Shown: one piece after another, positions 1 through 8,279 of the stretch
How the letters are laid out: the number at the start of each line of letters is the position of its first letter
How positions within the stretch are numbered: the stretch's first letter is position 1
Assembly (NCBI RefSeq): GCF_001440035.1
Contig: NZ_LJYG01000105.1
Coordinates: 4,193 to 42,774 of the forward strand
Direction: 5' to 3'
DNA length: 38,582 bases
Origin: Bradyrhizobium manausense
Lineage (GTDB): Bacteria > Pseudomonadota > Alphaproteobacteria > Rhizobiales > Xanthobacteraceae
Translations under genes and position numbers: made by a program
The notes under the pieces: generated by a model
Database searches by the model: none
Told to the model about the DNA's origin: nothing
Seen by the model: only the letters and a program-made list of their open reading frames with translations

Positions 1-95
1 GGGAGCCTCGGATGTACGGCCGAGGTGTCAGCCGGGCTCGTCGCCCTTCGAGGCCTCCGCTTACGCTCCGGCACCTCAGGGTGAGGGGACATAGA
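1..95. repeat. dispersed intergenic repeat, copy 1
   Basis: The first 95 bases align with 31589-31684 in the same orientation. Shared blocks include GGAGCCTCG, ACGGCCGAG, CAGCCGGGC, GTCGCCCTTCGAGG and a CTCAGGG-rich end. No open frame across it is credible. It is probably a member of a dispersed, non-coding repeat family; the left end may lie outside the window. Confidence 0.7.
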
Positions 96-133
96 TCGCG
101 GGCGAACCGACCACCGCATTAACCCAGTCACGT

Positions 134-152
134 CGATTTCCCTTTGAAATCG
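134..152. promoter_or_regulatory. perfect palindrome upstream of the sigma-54 activator gene
   Basis: CGATTTC (134-140), a 5-base spacer and GAAATCG (146-152) form a perfect 7-bp inverted repeat 43 bases before the activator start codon. It could be an operator for control of the regulator gene or a leader hairpin. There is no T-tract, so it is not an obvious terminator. Confidence 0.3.
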
Positions 153-195
153 CTGCCCTTTTGGTAATACACAGGCAGGCCTCCCGAGGTACGCC

Positions 196-1638
196 ATGTC
201 CGGTCCCTCTTCCGTCGTCAGTGATCCCGCCTATATCCGCGCACGCGCAATGGAGACGCTGTTCGAGCGGCTCGAGCATCTCTGTGAGGGCGCCATCGCG
301 ATCGATCGCAGCGGGCGCGTGGTCTATGTCAACGAAAAATACGTCACCGCGATCGGCCTCTCGCATGAATCCGAGGCGCTCGGCCGCCCGATCGAAGAGG
401 TGATCCCCAACAGCCTGTTGCGCAGGGTCGTGGAAACGGGCGAGCCGATCATCCTCGACATCATGGAGCTCGGCGGCCAGCAACTGGTCGTGACCCGGAT
501 GCCGATCGAGGACGAGAGAGGGAACATCATCGGTGCGATCGGCTTCGTGCTCTATGATCGCCTCGAAGGCCTGAAGCCGCTGCTCGGTCGCGTCGCCCAG
601 CTCGAGAACGACCTGCGGCTGGCGCGGCGGCAATTGTCGCACGCGCGCGCCGCACGCTTCACCTTCGAGGATTATGTCGGCAGCACCGCAGGCATTGCGC
701 AGGCCAAGACGCTCGCGGCACGCGCCGCGCGCCAAAGTGTGACGGTCCTGCTCACGGGCGAGACCGGCACCGGCAAGGAGATGCTGGCGCAGGCTATCCA
801 CAATGCATCGGCGCGCGCCGAAAAGCCTTTCGTGAGCGTCAACGTCGCGGCGATCCCGGACACGCTGATCGAATCGGAGTTCTTCGGTGCGGCGCCGGGC
901 GCCTACACCGGTGCGGACCGCAAGGGGCGCGACGGAAAATTTCGGATCGCCGACGGCGGCACGCTGTTTCTCGACGAGATCGGCGAGATGCCGCTGCAAT
1001 TGCAGGCCAAGCTGCTGCGCGTTCTGCAGGAGCGCGAGATCGAGCCGCTCGGCTCCGACAAGGTCACCAGGGTCGACGTACGGGTGATTGCCGCCACCAA
1101 TGTCGACCTGCACAAGCGGGTCAGCGAGGGGACGTTCCGCGCCGATCTCTACTACCGGCTCAACGTGCTCTCGATCGTGCTGCCGCCGCTGCGTCATTGC
1201 CTGGACGACCTGCCGGAGATCTGCGGCCGGCTGCTCGAAGACATCAGCGCATCCGGCGATTATCTCAACGCCAGGATCACGCCGAGCGGCCTGACTGCGC
1301 TGGCGCGGTACGGCTGGCCCGGCAATGTCCGCGAGCTACGCAACATCCTGGAACGCGCGCTGATCCTGAGCGATTCGGGACGCCTCACCAGCGACGATTT
1401 CGATCGCATTCTCCCCGTGAGCGCGGAGATGATACCGGCGGCACCGTCGCGCCCGACCGGTCTCGTCCTGCCCTATGCCGAGGCCGAAGCCGAGTTCGAG
1501 AAGCACACGCTCGAGCAGGCGCTTGCCGCGAGCAACGGCCAGATCTCGGAAGCCGCCAAGATGCTCCAGATCTCGCGCGCGACCTTCTACAAGAAGCTCG
1601 CCAAGTTCGGCCTCGCCTCGGGCGCCACACCCGTCTGA
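196..1638 (+). CDS. sigma-54-dependent PAS-domain transcriptional activator
   Basis: A 480-residue bacterial enhancer-binding protein. An N-terminal PAS-like sensor spans about residues 20-125, followed by a short coiled linker. The AAA+ domain (about 160-390) has Walker A GETGTGKE near 188, the sigma-54 contact loop as GAYTGA (235-240; usual form GAFTGA) and Walker [13 protein letters not shown] from 254. A Fis-type helix-turn-helix lies at about 440-475. There is no receiver domain, so a ligand bound by the PAS domain, rather than phosphorylation, probably sets its activity. The start has a GAGGT ribosome site at 186-190. The stop lies 119 bases before a consensus -24/-12 promoter that opens the transporter/CoA-transferase genes, which makes those genes its likely targets. 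The inducer is unknown. Confidence 0.93.
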   Translation: MSGPSSVVSDPAYIRARAMETLFERLEHLCEGAIAIDRSGRVVYVNEKYVTAIGLSHESEALGRPIEEVIPNSLLRRVVETGEPIILDIMELGGQQLVVTRMPIEDERGNIIGAIGFVLYDRLEGLKPLLGRVAQLENDLRLARRQLSHARAARFTFEDYVGSTAGIAQAKTLAARAARQSVTVLLTGETGTGKEMLAQAIHNASARAEKPFVSVNVAAIPDTLIESEFFGAAPGAYTGADRKGRDGKFRIADGGTLFLDEIGEMPLQLQAKLLRVLQEREIEPLGSDKVTRVDVRVIAATNVDLHKRVSEGTFRADLYYRLNVLSIVLPPLRHCLDDLPEICGRLLEDISASGDYLNARITPSGLTALARYGWPGNVRELRNILERALILSDSGRLTSDDFDRILPVSAEMIPAAPSRPTGLVLPYAEAEAEFEKHTLEQALAASNGQISEAAKMLQISRATFYKKLAKFGLASGATPV

Positions 1639-1642
1639 GTTT

Positions 1643-1693
1643 CGAGACACCGCGTGTCCGGAGTCTCGGATTCCTGACATGGCGCATTGTGCC
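1643..1693. promoter_or_regulatory. candidate upstream activator sites (dyads)
   Basis: Two dyads lie between the activator gene and its presumed target promoter. CGAGAC (1643-1648) pairs with GTCTCG (1663-1668) and encloses GACAC-CGC-GTGTC (1646-1658). The second, GGCGCATTGTGCC (1681-1693), matches its own complement at 10 of 13 positions. They sit about 90-140 bases before the predicted start of transcription near 1784, the usual distance for enhancers of sigma-54 activators. The half-site CATTGTGC recurs inverted at 1783-1790. Which dyad is bound is inference. Confidence 0.35.
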
Positions 1694-1757
1694 TTGGCGG
1701 CGCCGCCCACGCTGAATCTGCTGGATTTTCCGCCCATTTGCGCAAACCTATGGCATC

Positions 1758-1773
1758 TGGCGCAGAGCTTGCT
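1758..1773 (+). promoter_or_regulatory. sigma-54 (-24/-12) promoter
   Basis: TGGCGCAGAGCTTGCT matches the TGGCAC-N5-TTGCW consensus with correct spacing: GG at 1759-1760 and GC at 1771-1772. Transcription should begin near 1784, leaving a leader of about 50 bases before the transporter ATG at 1834. The sigma-54 activator gene just upstream strongly supports the call. Confidence 0.85.
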
Positions 1774-1833
1774 CTTCGCTTTGCACAATGACGCATGCTG
1801 CACATGCGCATTCGCAACCAGGGAGAACGCCAG

Positions 1834-3135
1834 ATGAGTGGAGCGATCGCCGTCAATCAGCTGCAAGCACGACACCCGTCACACGTCACCGTCGCCACCG
1901 CCAGCCTGATCGGCACGGCGATCGAGTGGTACGACTTCTTCCTCTACGGCACCGCCGCCGCGCTGATCTTCAACAAGCTGTTCTTTCCGACTTTCGACCC
2001 GATGATCGGTACACTGCTGGCGTTCGCGACCTATGCGCTCGGCTTCATCGCCCGTCCGCTCGGCGGGGTCGTGTTCGGTCATTACGGCGACAAGATCGGC
2101 CGCAAGACCATGCTCTATCTCACGCTGTTGATCATGGGTGCGGCGACGGCGGCGATCGGATTCCTGCCGACCTACGACACCGCCGGCATCTGGGCCGCGA
2201 TCCTGCTCATCACCTGCCGCCTGGTCCAGGGCTTTGGCCTTGGCGGCGAATGGGGCGGCGCGGTGCTGATGGCGGTCGAGCACGCGCCAGCAGACAAGAA
2301 GGGCTTCTACGGCAGCTGGCCGCAGCTGGGCGCGCCGCTCGGCCTCGTGCTCGGCACGCTGGTGTTCTCGGTGGTCTCGGCGATGCTGACGGACGCGCAG
2401 CTGCTGGCCTGGGGCTGGCGCATTCCGTTCCTGTTCTCGATCGCACTGGTGGTGGTCGGTCTCTGGATCCGCTTCACCATCGCGGAATCGCCTGAGTTCC
2501 AGAAGGTGAAGGACACCAAGCAGGAAGTGAAGATGCCGATCCTCGAGGCGATCAGGATGTACCCGAAGAACATCCTGCTGGCGATGGGCGCGCGCTTTGC
2601 GGAGAACGGCTTCTTCTACATCTACGCCACCTTCGTGCTCGCCTATGCGACGCAATCGCTCGGCATGCAAAAGCAGGACATGCTGAACGGGGTGCTGATC
2701 GCAGCCGCGATCGAGACCTTCACCATTCCGGCCTTCGGCGCGCTGTCCGACAAGGTCGGGCGCCGGCCGGTCTATATCTTCGGCGCGGTGTTCTCGGCGC
2801 TGATGTCGTTCCCGCTGTTCATGCTGCTGGCGACCAAGAATCCGCAATATGCATGGATCGCGATCGTGCTCGGCCTCGCCATCGGACACGCCGCGATGTA
2901 CGGCCCGCAGGCGAGCTTCCTGTCGGAGCTGTTCGGCACCAAGGTGCGCTATAGCGGCGTCTCGCTCGGCTACAACCTCGCCTCGATCTTCGCCGGCGCG
3001 CTGTCGCCGCTGATCGCGACGGGGCTGATGACAGCCTATGCGCCCGCGACCTGGCCGATCTCGCTCTACATGATCGGGCTCGCGATCATCACGGTGGTCT
3101 CGGTCTATTTCGCCACCGAAACGCGCAAGGCCTGA
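1834..3135 (+). CDS. MFS transporter, metabolite:H+ symporter (MHS) family
   Basis: A 433-residue, 12-segment inner-membrane protein. The N-terminal IGTAIEWYDFFLYGTAAAL, the loop GHYGDKIGRKTML and RLVQGFGLGGEWGGA are hallmarks of the MHS family (shikimate, alpha-ketoglutarate and proline/betaine carriers); the second-half repeat GALSDKVGRRP is also present. These proteins import carboxylates or zwitterions with protons. The ATG at 1834 has GGGAGA seven bases upstream. An in-frame start at 1795 is rejected because it lies about 11 bases after the predicted transcription start and lacks a ribosome site. It is the first gene behind the sigma-54 promoter, followed by a CoA-transferase, so the substrate is probably a carboxylic acid. 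Its identity cannot be read from sequence. Confidence 0.9.
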   Translation: MSGAIAVNQLQARHPSHVTVATASLIGTAIEWYDFFLYGTAAALIFNKLFFPTFDPMIGTLLAFATYALGFIARPLGGVVFGHYGDKIGRKTMLYLTLLIMGAATAAIGFLPTYDTAGIWAAILLITCRLVQGFGLGGEWGGAVLMAVEHAPADKKGFYGSWPQLGAPLGLVLGTLVFSVVSAMLTDAQLLAWGWRIPFLFSIALVVVGLWIRFTIAESPEFQKVKDTKQEVKMPILEAIRMYPKNILLAMGARFAENGFFYIYATFVLAYATQSLGMQKQDMLNGVLIAAAIETFTIPAFGALSDKVGRRPVYIFGAVFSALMSFPLFMLLATKNPQYAWIAIVLGLAIGHAAMYGPQASFLSELFGTKVRYSGVSLGYNLASIFAGALSPLIATGLMTAYAPATWPISLYMIGLAIITVVSVYFATETRKA

Positions 3136-3162
3136 CAGCCCTGAATGAGCCGGCGCTCACGG

Positions 3163-3188
3163 CACGGGAGCGGCTCGCCGCTCCCGTG
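3163..3188 (+). terminator. strong intergenic hairpin between transporter and CoA-transferase genes
   Basis: CACGGGAGCGG (3163-3173), loop CTCG and CCGCTCCCGTG (3178-3188) form a perfect 11-bp stem. No T-tract follows. It is more likely an mRNA-stability or partial attenuation element inside an operon than a full intrinsic terminator. Confidence 0.45.
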
Positions 3189-3253
3189 ATACAGATCAAA
3201 CCAAGCAAGAAGAGCGGACCATAGGATCCGCGGAAAGCACGGGAGGGAATGCG

Positions 3254-5281
3254 ATGAGCCAGCACCCAGCCTTGGCTTACCTGCCCCATTCAGAGAAGGG
3301 CAAGATCGTCACGGCGGCTGAAGCCGTCATGCTGATTCGCGACGGCGACACGGTCGCCACCGGCGGCTTCGTCGGCATCGGCTTTGCCGAGGAGATCGCA
3401 ATCGCGCTGGAGGAGCTCTATCTGGCGAACGAGGGCGATGCGCCCTACACGCAAGGCAAGCCGCGCAACCTCACGCTGGTCTATGCCGCGGGCCAGGGCG
3501 ACGGCAAGCACCGCGGCCTCAACCATTTTGCCCATGAGGGCCTGGTCCGCCGCGTCATCGGCGGACACTGGGGCCTTGCACCGAAATTGCAGCAGCTCGC
3601 GATCGCGAACCAGATCGAAGCCTATAATCTGCCGCAGGGTGTGATCACGCATCTGTTCCGCGACATCGCCGCGCACCGTCCGGCTCACGTCACCCGCGTC
3701 GGCATCGGCACCTTCGTCGATCCGCGAAACGGCGGCGGCAAGCTGAATCCGCGCACCACCGAGGACATGGTGGAGCTGATCAATCTGCGCGGCGAAGAGT
3801 GCCTGCTGTATCGGACGTTCCCGATCAATGTCGGGATCATCCGTGCCACCACCGGCGATCCCGACGGCAACCTCACCATGGAGAAGGAAGCTCTGACGCT
3901 GGAAGCGCTGGCGATTGCCATGGCCGCGCACAATTCCGGCGGCATCGTCATCGCCCAGGTCGAGCGCGTCGCCGAGAGCGGCAGCCTCAATCCGCGCCAG
4001 GTCAAGATCCCCGGCGTGCTGGTCGATTGCGTCGTCGTGGCCAAGCCCGAGCATCACTGGCAGACCTTTGGCACGCCATATAATCCGGCCTATTCCAGCG
4101 AGATTCGCGTGCGCACCGCCTCGCTGCCGGAAATGCCGATGAGCGAGCGCAAGATCATCGCCCGCCGCGCGGCCTTCGAGCTGAAGGCCAACAGCGTCGT
4201 CAATCTCGGCATCGGCATGCCCGAGGGCATCGCCTCCGTCGCCAATGAAGAGCGCATCATAGACCTGATCACGCTGACGGCGGAGCCTGGCGTGATCGGC
4301 GGCATCCCCGCAAGCGGCATCGATTTCGGCGCGGCGATCAATACCCAGGCGGTGATCGACCAGCCCTATCAGTTCGACTTCTATGACGGCGGCGGGCTGG
4401 ACGCCGCCTTCCTCGGGCTTGCGCAGGTCGATCGGACCGGCAATCTCAATGTCAGCAAGTTCGGGCCGAAGCTGGCCGGCGCCGGCGGCTTCATCAATAT
4501 CAGCCAGAATGCCAAGGAGGTCGTGTTCGTCGGCACCTTTGCCGCCGGCCGGCAACGCATCGCCGTCAACGACGGCAAGCTCGCCATCGTGGAGGAGGCG
4601 AAGTCGCGCAAGTTCGTCGACAAGGTCGAGCATGTGACCTTCAGCGGCCGCTTTGCCGCGGCGCGCGGGCAACCTGTGCTCTATGTCACCGAGCGCTGCG
4701 TCTTTGCGCTGCGGCCCGACGGGCTCGAGCTCACGGAAGTCGCGCCCGGCATCGACATCGACCGCGACATCCTGCGCCTGATGGATTTCAAGCCGCTGAT
4801 CCCGCGCGAGCCGAGCCTGATGGATGCCCGCATCTTCCGCGACGGTCCCATGGATCTGCGCGAGCGGCTGCTGACCATTCCGCTCGGCCAGCGTTTTGCG
4901 CTGGACGAGCAGCAGAACCTGTTCTTCATCAACCTGGAGCGCTATCCCTTGCGCAGCAAGGCCGATATCGACGCGATCGCGCGCACCGTCGAGGCCAGGC
5001 TCGCCCCGCTCGGCCGCAAGGTTTACGCCATCGTCAATTATGACAACTTCTCGATCCTGCCGGAGCTGCTGGACGATTACTCGGCCATGGTGCGCAGCCT
5101 GGTCGACCGCTTCTATACCGGCGTGTCGCGCTACACGACCTCCGGTTTCCTGCGCATCAAGCTCGGCGAAGCGCTGGAGCGGCGCGGTGTCGCGCCGCAC
5201 ATCTTCGAGAGCGCCGAGGAGGCGCGGTCGGACTGGCAGACCGAGGCCGGCGGCGCGCGGCTCGCGGCGCGGCGAGGTTAA
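3254..5281 (+). CDS. acyl-CoA:acetate/3-ketoacid CoA-transferase (YdiF/propionate CoA-transferase type) with C-terminal extension
   Basis: A 675-residue class I CoA-transferase. The alpha-like half begins with [20 protein letters not shown] (glycine-rich CoA-binding segment). The beta-like half has [17 protein letters not shown] and the EXGXXG motif [11 protein letters not shown], whose Glu344 is the expected nucleophile that forms the glutamyl-CoA thioester. Known YdiF and propionate CoA-transferases are about 520-540 residues. Here about 130 further residues follow (from roughly 530, containing [20 protein letters not shown]), whose role I do not recognise. GGGAGGGA at 3241-3248 supports the ATG. 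The gene lies between an MHS symporter and an ABC importer, so it probably activates the imported acid to its CoA ester without direct ATP use. Acceptor specificity is unknown. Confidence 0.9.
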   Translation: MSQHPALAYLPHSEKGKIVTAAEAVMLIRDGDTVATGGFVGIGFAEEIAIALEELYLANEGDAPYTQGKPRNLTLVYAAGQGDGKHRGLNHFAHEGLVRRVIGGHWGLAPKLQQLAIANQIEAYNLPQGVITHLFRDIAAHRPAHVTRVGIGTFVDPRNGGGKLNPRTTEDMVELINLRGEECLLYRTFPINVGIIRATTGDPDGNLTMEKEALTLEALAIAMAAHNSGGIVIAQVERVAESGSLNPRQVKIPGVLVDCVVVAKPEHHWQTFGTPYNPAYSSEIRVRTASLPEMPMSERKIIARRAAFELKANSVVNLGIGMPEGIASVANEERIIDLITLTAEPGVIGGIPASGIDFGAAINTQAVIDQPYQFDFYDGGGLDAAFLGLAQVDRTGNLNVSKFGPKLAGAGGFINISQNAKEVVFVGTFAAGRQRIAVNDGKLAIVEEAKSRKFVDKVEHVTFSGRFAAARGQPVLYVTERCVFALRPDGLELTEVAPGIDIDRDILRLMDFKPLIPREPSLMDARIFRDGPMDLRERLLTIPLGQRFALDEQQNLFFINLERYPLRSKADIDAIARTVEARLAPLGRKVYAIVNYDNFSILPELLDDYSAMVRSLVDRFYTGVSRYTTSGFLRIKLGEALERRGVAPHIFESAEEARSDWQTEAGGARLAARRG

Positions 5282-5285
5282 AAAA

Positions 5286-5301
5286 TGATGCAGAGCTTGC
5301 G
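5286..5301 (+). promoter_or_regulatory. degenerate sigma-54-like element before the binding-protein gene
   Basis: TGATGCAGAGCTTGCG is identical at 13 of 16 positions to the -24/-12 promoter at 1758-1773 and keeps the -12 GC. The essential -24 GG is GA here. It lies in the 111-base gap before the ABC binding-protein start. It may be a weak, decayed or coincidental promoter. Confidence 0.25.
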
Positions 5302-5392
5302 AGCAGCCGCCTCAGCCGTAAGGTCGAATTGCAATGTCCGTCAGGCTGTGCAAATCGCTATTGCCCAACAAATCAATTCAGGAGGGACCATC

Positions 5393-6577
5393 GTGCGTCG
5401 ATCACTCATCATAACAACAACCGTTCTCGCCCTCGCTGCGGCGACTGCCGCGCACGCCGACGATCTCAAGGTCGCATTGATCTACGGCAAGACCGGTCCG
5501 CTCGAAGCCTATGCCAAGCAGACCGAGACCGGCCTGCAGATGGGTTTTGAATACGCCACCAAGGGCACCATGACGCTCGACGGCCGCAAGATCGTCATCG
5601 TCACCAAGGACGACCAGGGCAAGCCGGACCTCGCCAAGGCTGCGCTCGCGGAGGCCTATCAGGACGACAAGGCGGATATCGCCATCGGCACCACCTCCTC
5701 GGCCGCCGCGCTCGCCATTCTCCCCGTTGCGGAAGAGAACAAGAAGATCCTGATCGTCGAGCCGGCGGTCGCGGACCAGATTACCGGCGAGAAATGGAAT
5801 CGCTACATCTTCCGGACCGCGCGCAATTCATCGCAGGACGCGATCTCGAACGCGGTCGCCATCGGCAAGCAGGGCGTGACAGTGGCCACGCTGGCGCAGG
5901 ACTACGCCTTCGGCCGCGACGGCGTCGCCGCCTTCAAGGAGGCCCTCGCCAAGACCGGCGCGACGCTCGCCGCGGAGGAGTACGCCCCGACCAGCACCAC
6001 CGACTTCACCGCGGTCGGCCAGCGCCTGTTCGATGCCCTGAAGGACAAGCCGGGCCGCAAGGTGATCTGGGTGATCTGGGCCGGCGCCGGCAATCCACTG
6101 GCAAAACTCCAGGACATGGATCCGAAGCGCTACGGCATCGACCTCTCGACCGGCGGCAATATCCTGCCGGCGCTCGCCGCCTACAAGAGCCTGCCCGGCA
6201 TGGAAGGCGCCACCTATTATTACTACGACATCCCGAAGAATCCGGTGAATGACTGGCTCGTTGCCGAGCACCAGAAGCGCTTCAACGCGCCGCCGGATTT
6301 CTTCACCGCGGGCGGCTTTGCCGCCGCCATGTCCGTCGTCGCCGCCGTCACCAAGGCGAAATCGACCGACACCGAGAAGCTGATCACGGCGATGGAAGGC
6401 ATGGAGTTCGACACGCCGAAGGGCAAGATGGTGTTCCGCAAGGAGGACCATCAGGCGCTGCAGAGCATGTATCACTTCAAGGTCAAGGTCGATCCGAACG
6501 TCGCCTGGGCCGTGCTCGAGCCGGTGCGCGAGCTGAAGATCGAGGACATGGACGTTCCGATCAAGAACAAGCGGTGA
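5393..6577 (+). CDS. branched-chain amino acid-type ABC transporter substrate-binding protein
   Basis: A 394-residue periplasmic protein of the LivJ/Peripla_BP_6 family. The GTG at 5393 is preferred because GGAGGGA lies 5-11 bases upstream and it gives a clean signal peptide: RR, a hydrophobic core and a predicted cut after AHA before DDLKVALIYG. Longer in-frame starts only add a tail without signal character. KVALIYGKTGPLEAYAKQTETG is the typical ligand-lobe opening of the family. Ligands of relatives include branched-chain amino acids, amides, aromatic acids and short organic acids. The linked CoA-transferase and MHS transporter argue here for a carboxylic acid (inference). It is the first gene of a complete Liv-type ABC set. 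Confidence 0.9.
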   Translation: MRRSLIITTTVLALAAATAAHADDLKVALIYGKTGPLEAYAKQTETGLQMGFEYATKGTMTLDGRKIVIVTKDDQGKPDLAKAALAEAYQDDKADIAIGTTSSAAALAILPVAEENKKILIVEPAVADQITGEKWNRYIFRTARNSSQDAISNAVAIGKQGVTVATLAQDYAFGRDGVAAFKEALAKTGATLAAEEYAPTSTTDFTAVGQRLFDALKDKPGRKVIWVIWAGAGNPLAKLQDMDPKRYGIDLSTGGNILPALAAYKSLPGMEGATYYYYDIPKNPVNDWLVAEHQKRFNAPPDFFTAGGFAAAMSVVAAVTKAKSTDTEKLITAMEGMEFDTPKGKMVFRKEDHQALQSMYHFKVKVDPNVAWAVLEPVRELKIEDMDVPIKNKR

Positions 6578-6584
6578 GCTGGTT

Positions 6585-6638
6585 ACCTCTCCCGCTCTTG
6601 TCCGCCGAAGCCTTGGCGAAGGCGGATGCGGGAGAGGT
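6585..6638. repeat. palindromic intergenic repeat (nested hairpin)
   Basis: ACCTCTCCCGC (6585-6595) pairs perfectly with GCGGGAGAGGT (6628-6638). A second stem, TCCGCC (6601-6606) with GGCGGA (6621-6626), is nested inside. The flank TCGGCGCGAAGCGCCGGGTGA (to about 6660) adds a further short dyad. It starts 8 bases after the binding-protein stop codon. This has the form of a dispersed palindromic element and may stabilise the upstream mRNA. Confidence 0.6.
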
Positions 6639-6709
6639 CGGCGCGAAGCGCCGGGTGAGGGCTTTCTCATCTTTGGGATTGCCCCGTTGCGGAGATACTC
6701 TCTCCCCTG

Positions 6710-6733
6710 CCCTCCCCCGCAAGCGGGGGAGGG
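6710..6733. repeat. G/C-rich perfect hairpin upstream of the ABC ATPase gene
   Basis: CCCTCCCCCGC (6710-6720), AA and GCGGGGGAGGG (6723-6733) form an 11-bp stem. It belongs to the same repeat-filled gap of about 200 bases (6578-6783) inside the transporter operon. No T-tract follows, and no gene is visible in the gap. Confidence 0.55.
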
Positions 6734-6783
6734 GGCGCACCGCGACCGCGGATAAATCCAGTTTCATCATTTCCAGACTCTCC

Positions 6784-7560
6784 ATGCCCCTCTCCCTCGA
6801 AACCCGTGATCTCACCATCCGCTTCGGCGGGCATGTCGCGGTCAACAATGTCAGCTGTACGTTCCGCCCGGGCGAGCTCACCGCCATTGTCGGGCCGAAC
6901 GGCGCCGGCAAGACCACCTATTTCAATCTGATCTCGGGCCAGCTGCGCGCATCCAGCGGCAGCATCCTGTTCGACGGCGCCGACATCACTCAGCATTCCG
7001 CGCCGCTGCGCAGCCGCGCAGGTCTCGGGCGCGCGTTTCAGCTCACAAATCTCTTCCCGAATCTGACGGTGGAAGAAAACGTCCGCCTCGCGGTGCAGGC
7101 GGCGAGCGGCACCCATTACGACATGCTGCGGCCCTGGATGGTCCGCCGCGATTTGATCGCCCGCGCGGATGCCATCCTCGACCAGGTCGCGCTCGGCACC
7201 CGCCGCAGCGTCGCCGCGACCGCGCTGTCGCATGGCGACCAGCGCAAGCTCGAAGTTGCGCTGATGATCGCGCTGGAACCAAAAGTGTTCATGTTCGACG
7301 AGCCGACCGCCGGCATGAGCATCGACGAGGTGCCTGTCGTGCTGAACCTGATCGCTCAGCTCAAGCAGGACAAGAGCAAGATCATCCTCCTCGTCGAGCA
7401 CAAGATGGACGTGGTGCGCTCGCTCGCCGACCGCATCATCGTGCTGCACAACGGCCAGCTCGTCGCCGACGGCGTGCCTGCCGAGGTGATCGCCTCGCCG
7501 ATCGTGCAGGAAGCCTATCTCGGCGTAGCCCCCAAGAAGGTTGCAGGGGGCGCCGCATGA
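6784..7560 (+). CDS. ABC transporter ATP-binding protein, LivG family
   Basis: A 258-residue ATPase. It has Walker A GPNGAGKT (37-45 region), Q-loop AFQLTNLFPNLTVEENV, signature LSHGDQRKLE, Walker B KVFMFDEPTAGM and the H-loop histidine in LLVEHKMD. The LSHGDQ signature variant and the final EAYLG are typical of LivG. The ATG at 6784 starts the conserved domain. The open frame extends 70 codons upstream, but that part reads through intergenic repeats and is excluded. No good ribosome site is visible before 6784. The gene overlaps the next ATPase gene by 4 bases (ATGA), which indicates translational coupling. Together with LivF it powers import by the adjacent permeases. Confidence 0.93.
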   Translation: MPLSLETRDLTIRFGGHVAVNNVSCTFRPGELTAIVGPNGAGKTTYFNLISGQLRASSGSILFDGADITQHSAPLRSRAGLGRAFQLTNLFPNLTVEENVRLAVQAASGTHYDMLRPWMVRRDLIARADAILDQVALGTRRSVAATALSHGDQRKLEVALMIALEPKVFMFDEPTAGMSIDEVPVVLNLIAQLKQDKSKIILLVEHKMDVVRSLADRIIVLHNGQLVADGVPAEVIASPIVQEAYLGVAPKKVAGGAA

Positions 7561-8279
7561 CCGACCTGCTCAAACTTTCCGGCGTGCACACCCATATCGG
7601 GCGCTACCATATTCTCCAAGGCATCGACCTCGCTGTCCCGCAAGGGCAGGTCACGATGCTGCTCGGCCGCAACGGCGCCGGCAAGACCACGACGCTGCGC
7701 ACCATCATGGGCCTGTGGCAGGCCTCCTCAGGCGAGATTACGCTCGGCGGGACGCGCATCGAGAGCCTCGCCACGCCCGACATTGCGCGGCTGGGCGTCG
7801 GCTACGTGCCCGAGAGCATGGCCGTGTTCTCCGATCTCACGGTGAAGGAAAATCTCGTCCTCGCGGCGCGCGATGCGGCGATGGACGACAGACAGCTGGA
7901 ATGGATCTTTGGCTTCTTCCCGGCGCTGCGCCGGTTCTGGCTGTCGCGCGCCGGAAGTCTCTCCGGCGGGCAGAAGCAGATGCTGTCGATTGCGCGCGCC
8001 ATCATCGAGCCGCGCAAGCTGCTGCTGATCGACGAGCCGACCAAGGGCCTGGCACCGGCGATCGTGATGGCGCTGATCGAGTGCCTGAAGGAGATCAAGC
8101 GCAAGGGTGCGACCATTCTGCTGGTCGAACAGAATTTCTTTGCAGCGCGCGAGCTCGGCGACAGCGTGCTGGTGATGGACAACGGCACCATCGTCCATCG
8201 CGGCGAGATGGCGGCGCTGGCCGCCGACGTGCCGCTGCAGGAACGGTTGCTCGGCCTGAGCCTGGAGGCGCATCAGTGA
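7557..8279 (+). CDS. ABC transporter ATP-binding protein, LivF family
   Basis: A 240-residue ATPase. Walker A is GRNGAGKT (37-45 region), the signature is LSGGQKQML, Walker B is LLLIDEPTKGL and the H-loop region is ILLVEQNF, where Gln replaces His as is normal in LivF. LGVGYVPESMAVFSDLTVKENL is the usual LivF Q-loop stretch. It overlaps the LivG gene upstream and the LivH gene downstream by 4 bases each. It forms the heterodimeric ATPase of the importer with the LivG-like protein. Confidence 0.94.
   Translation: MTDLLKLSGVHTHIGRYHILQGIDLAVPQGQVTMLLGRNGAGKTTTLRTIMGLWQASSGEITLGGTRIESLATPDIARLGVGYVPESMAVFSDLTVKENLVLAARDAAMDDRQLEWIFGFFPALRRFWLSRAGSLSGGQKQMLSIARAIIEPRKLLLIDEPTKGLAPAIVMALIECLKEIKRKGATILLVEQNFFAARELGDSVLVMDNGTIVHRGEMAALAADVPLQERLLGLSLEAHQ

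Noticed and set aside
76..1197. Long minus-strand open frame opposite the sigma-54 activator
   Set aside because: Arg/Asp/His-rich product without domains, fully antisense to a gene with all catalytic motifs.
3290..5200. Very long minus-strand open frame opposite the CoA-transferase
   Set aside because: A shadow caused by G+C-rich third positions. The opposite strand has a complete enzyme and a ribosome site.
6574..6783. N-terminal extension of the LivG-like ATPase
   Set aside because: It would translate the palindromic intergenic repeats, and the ABC domain begins just after 6784.
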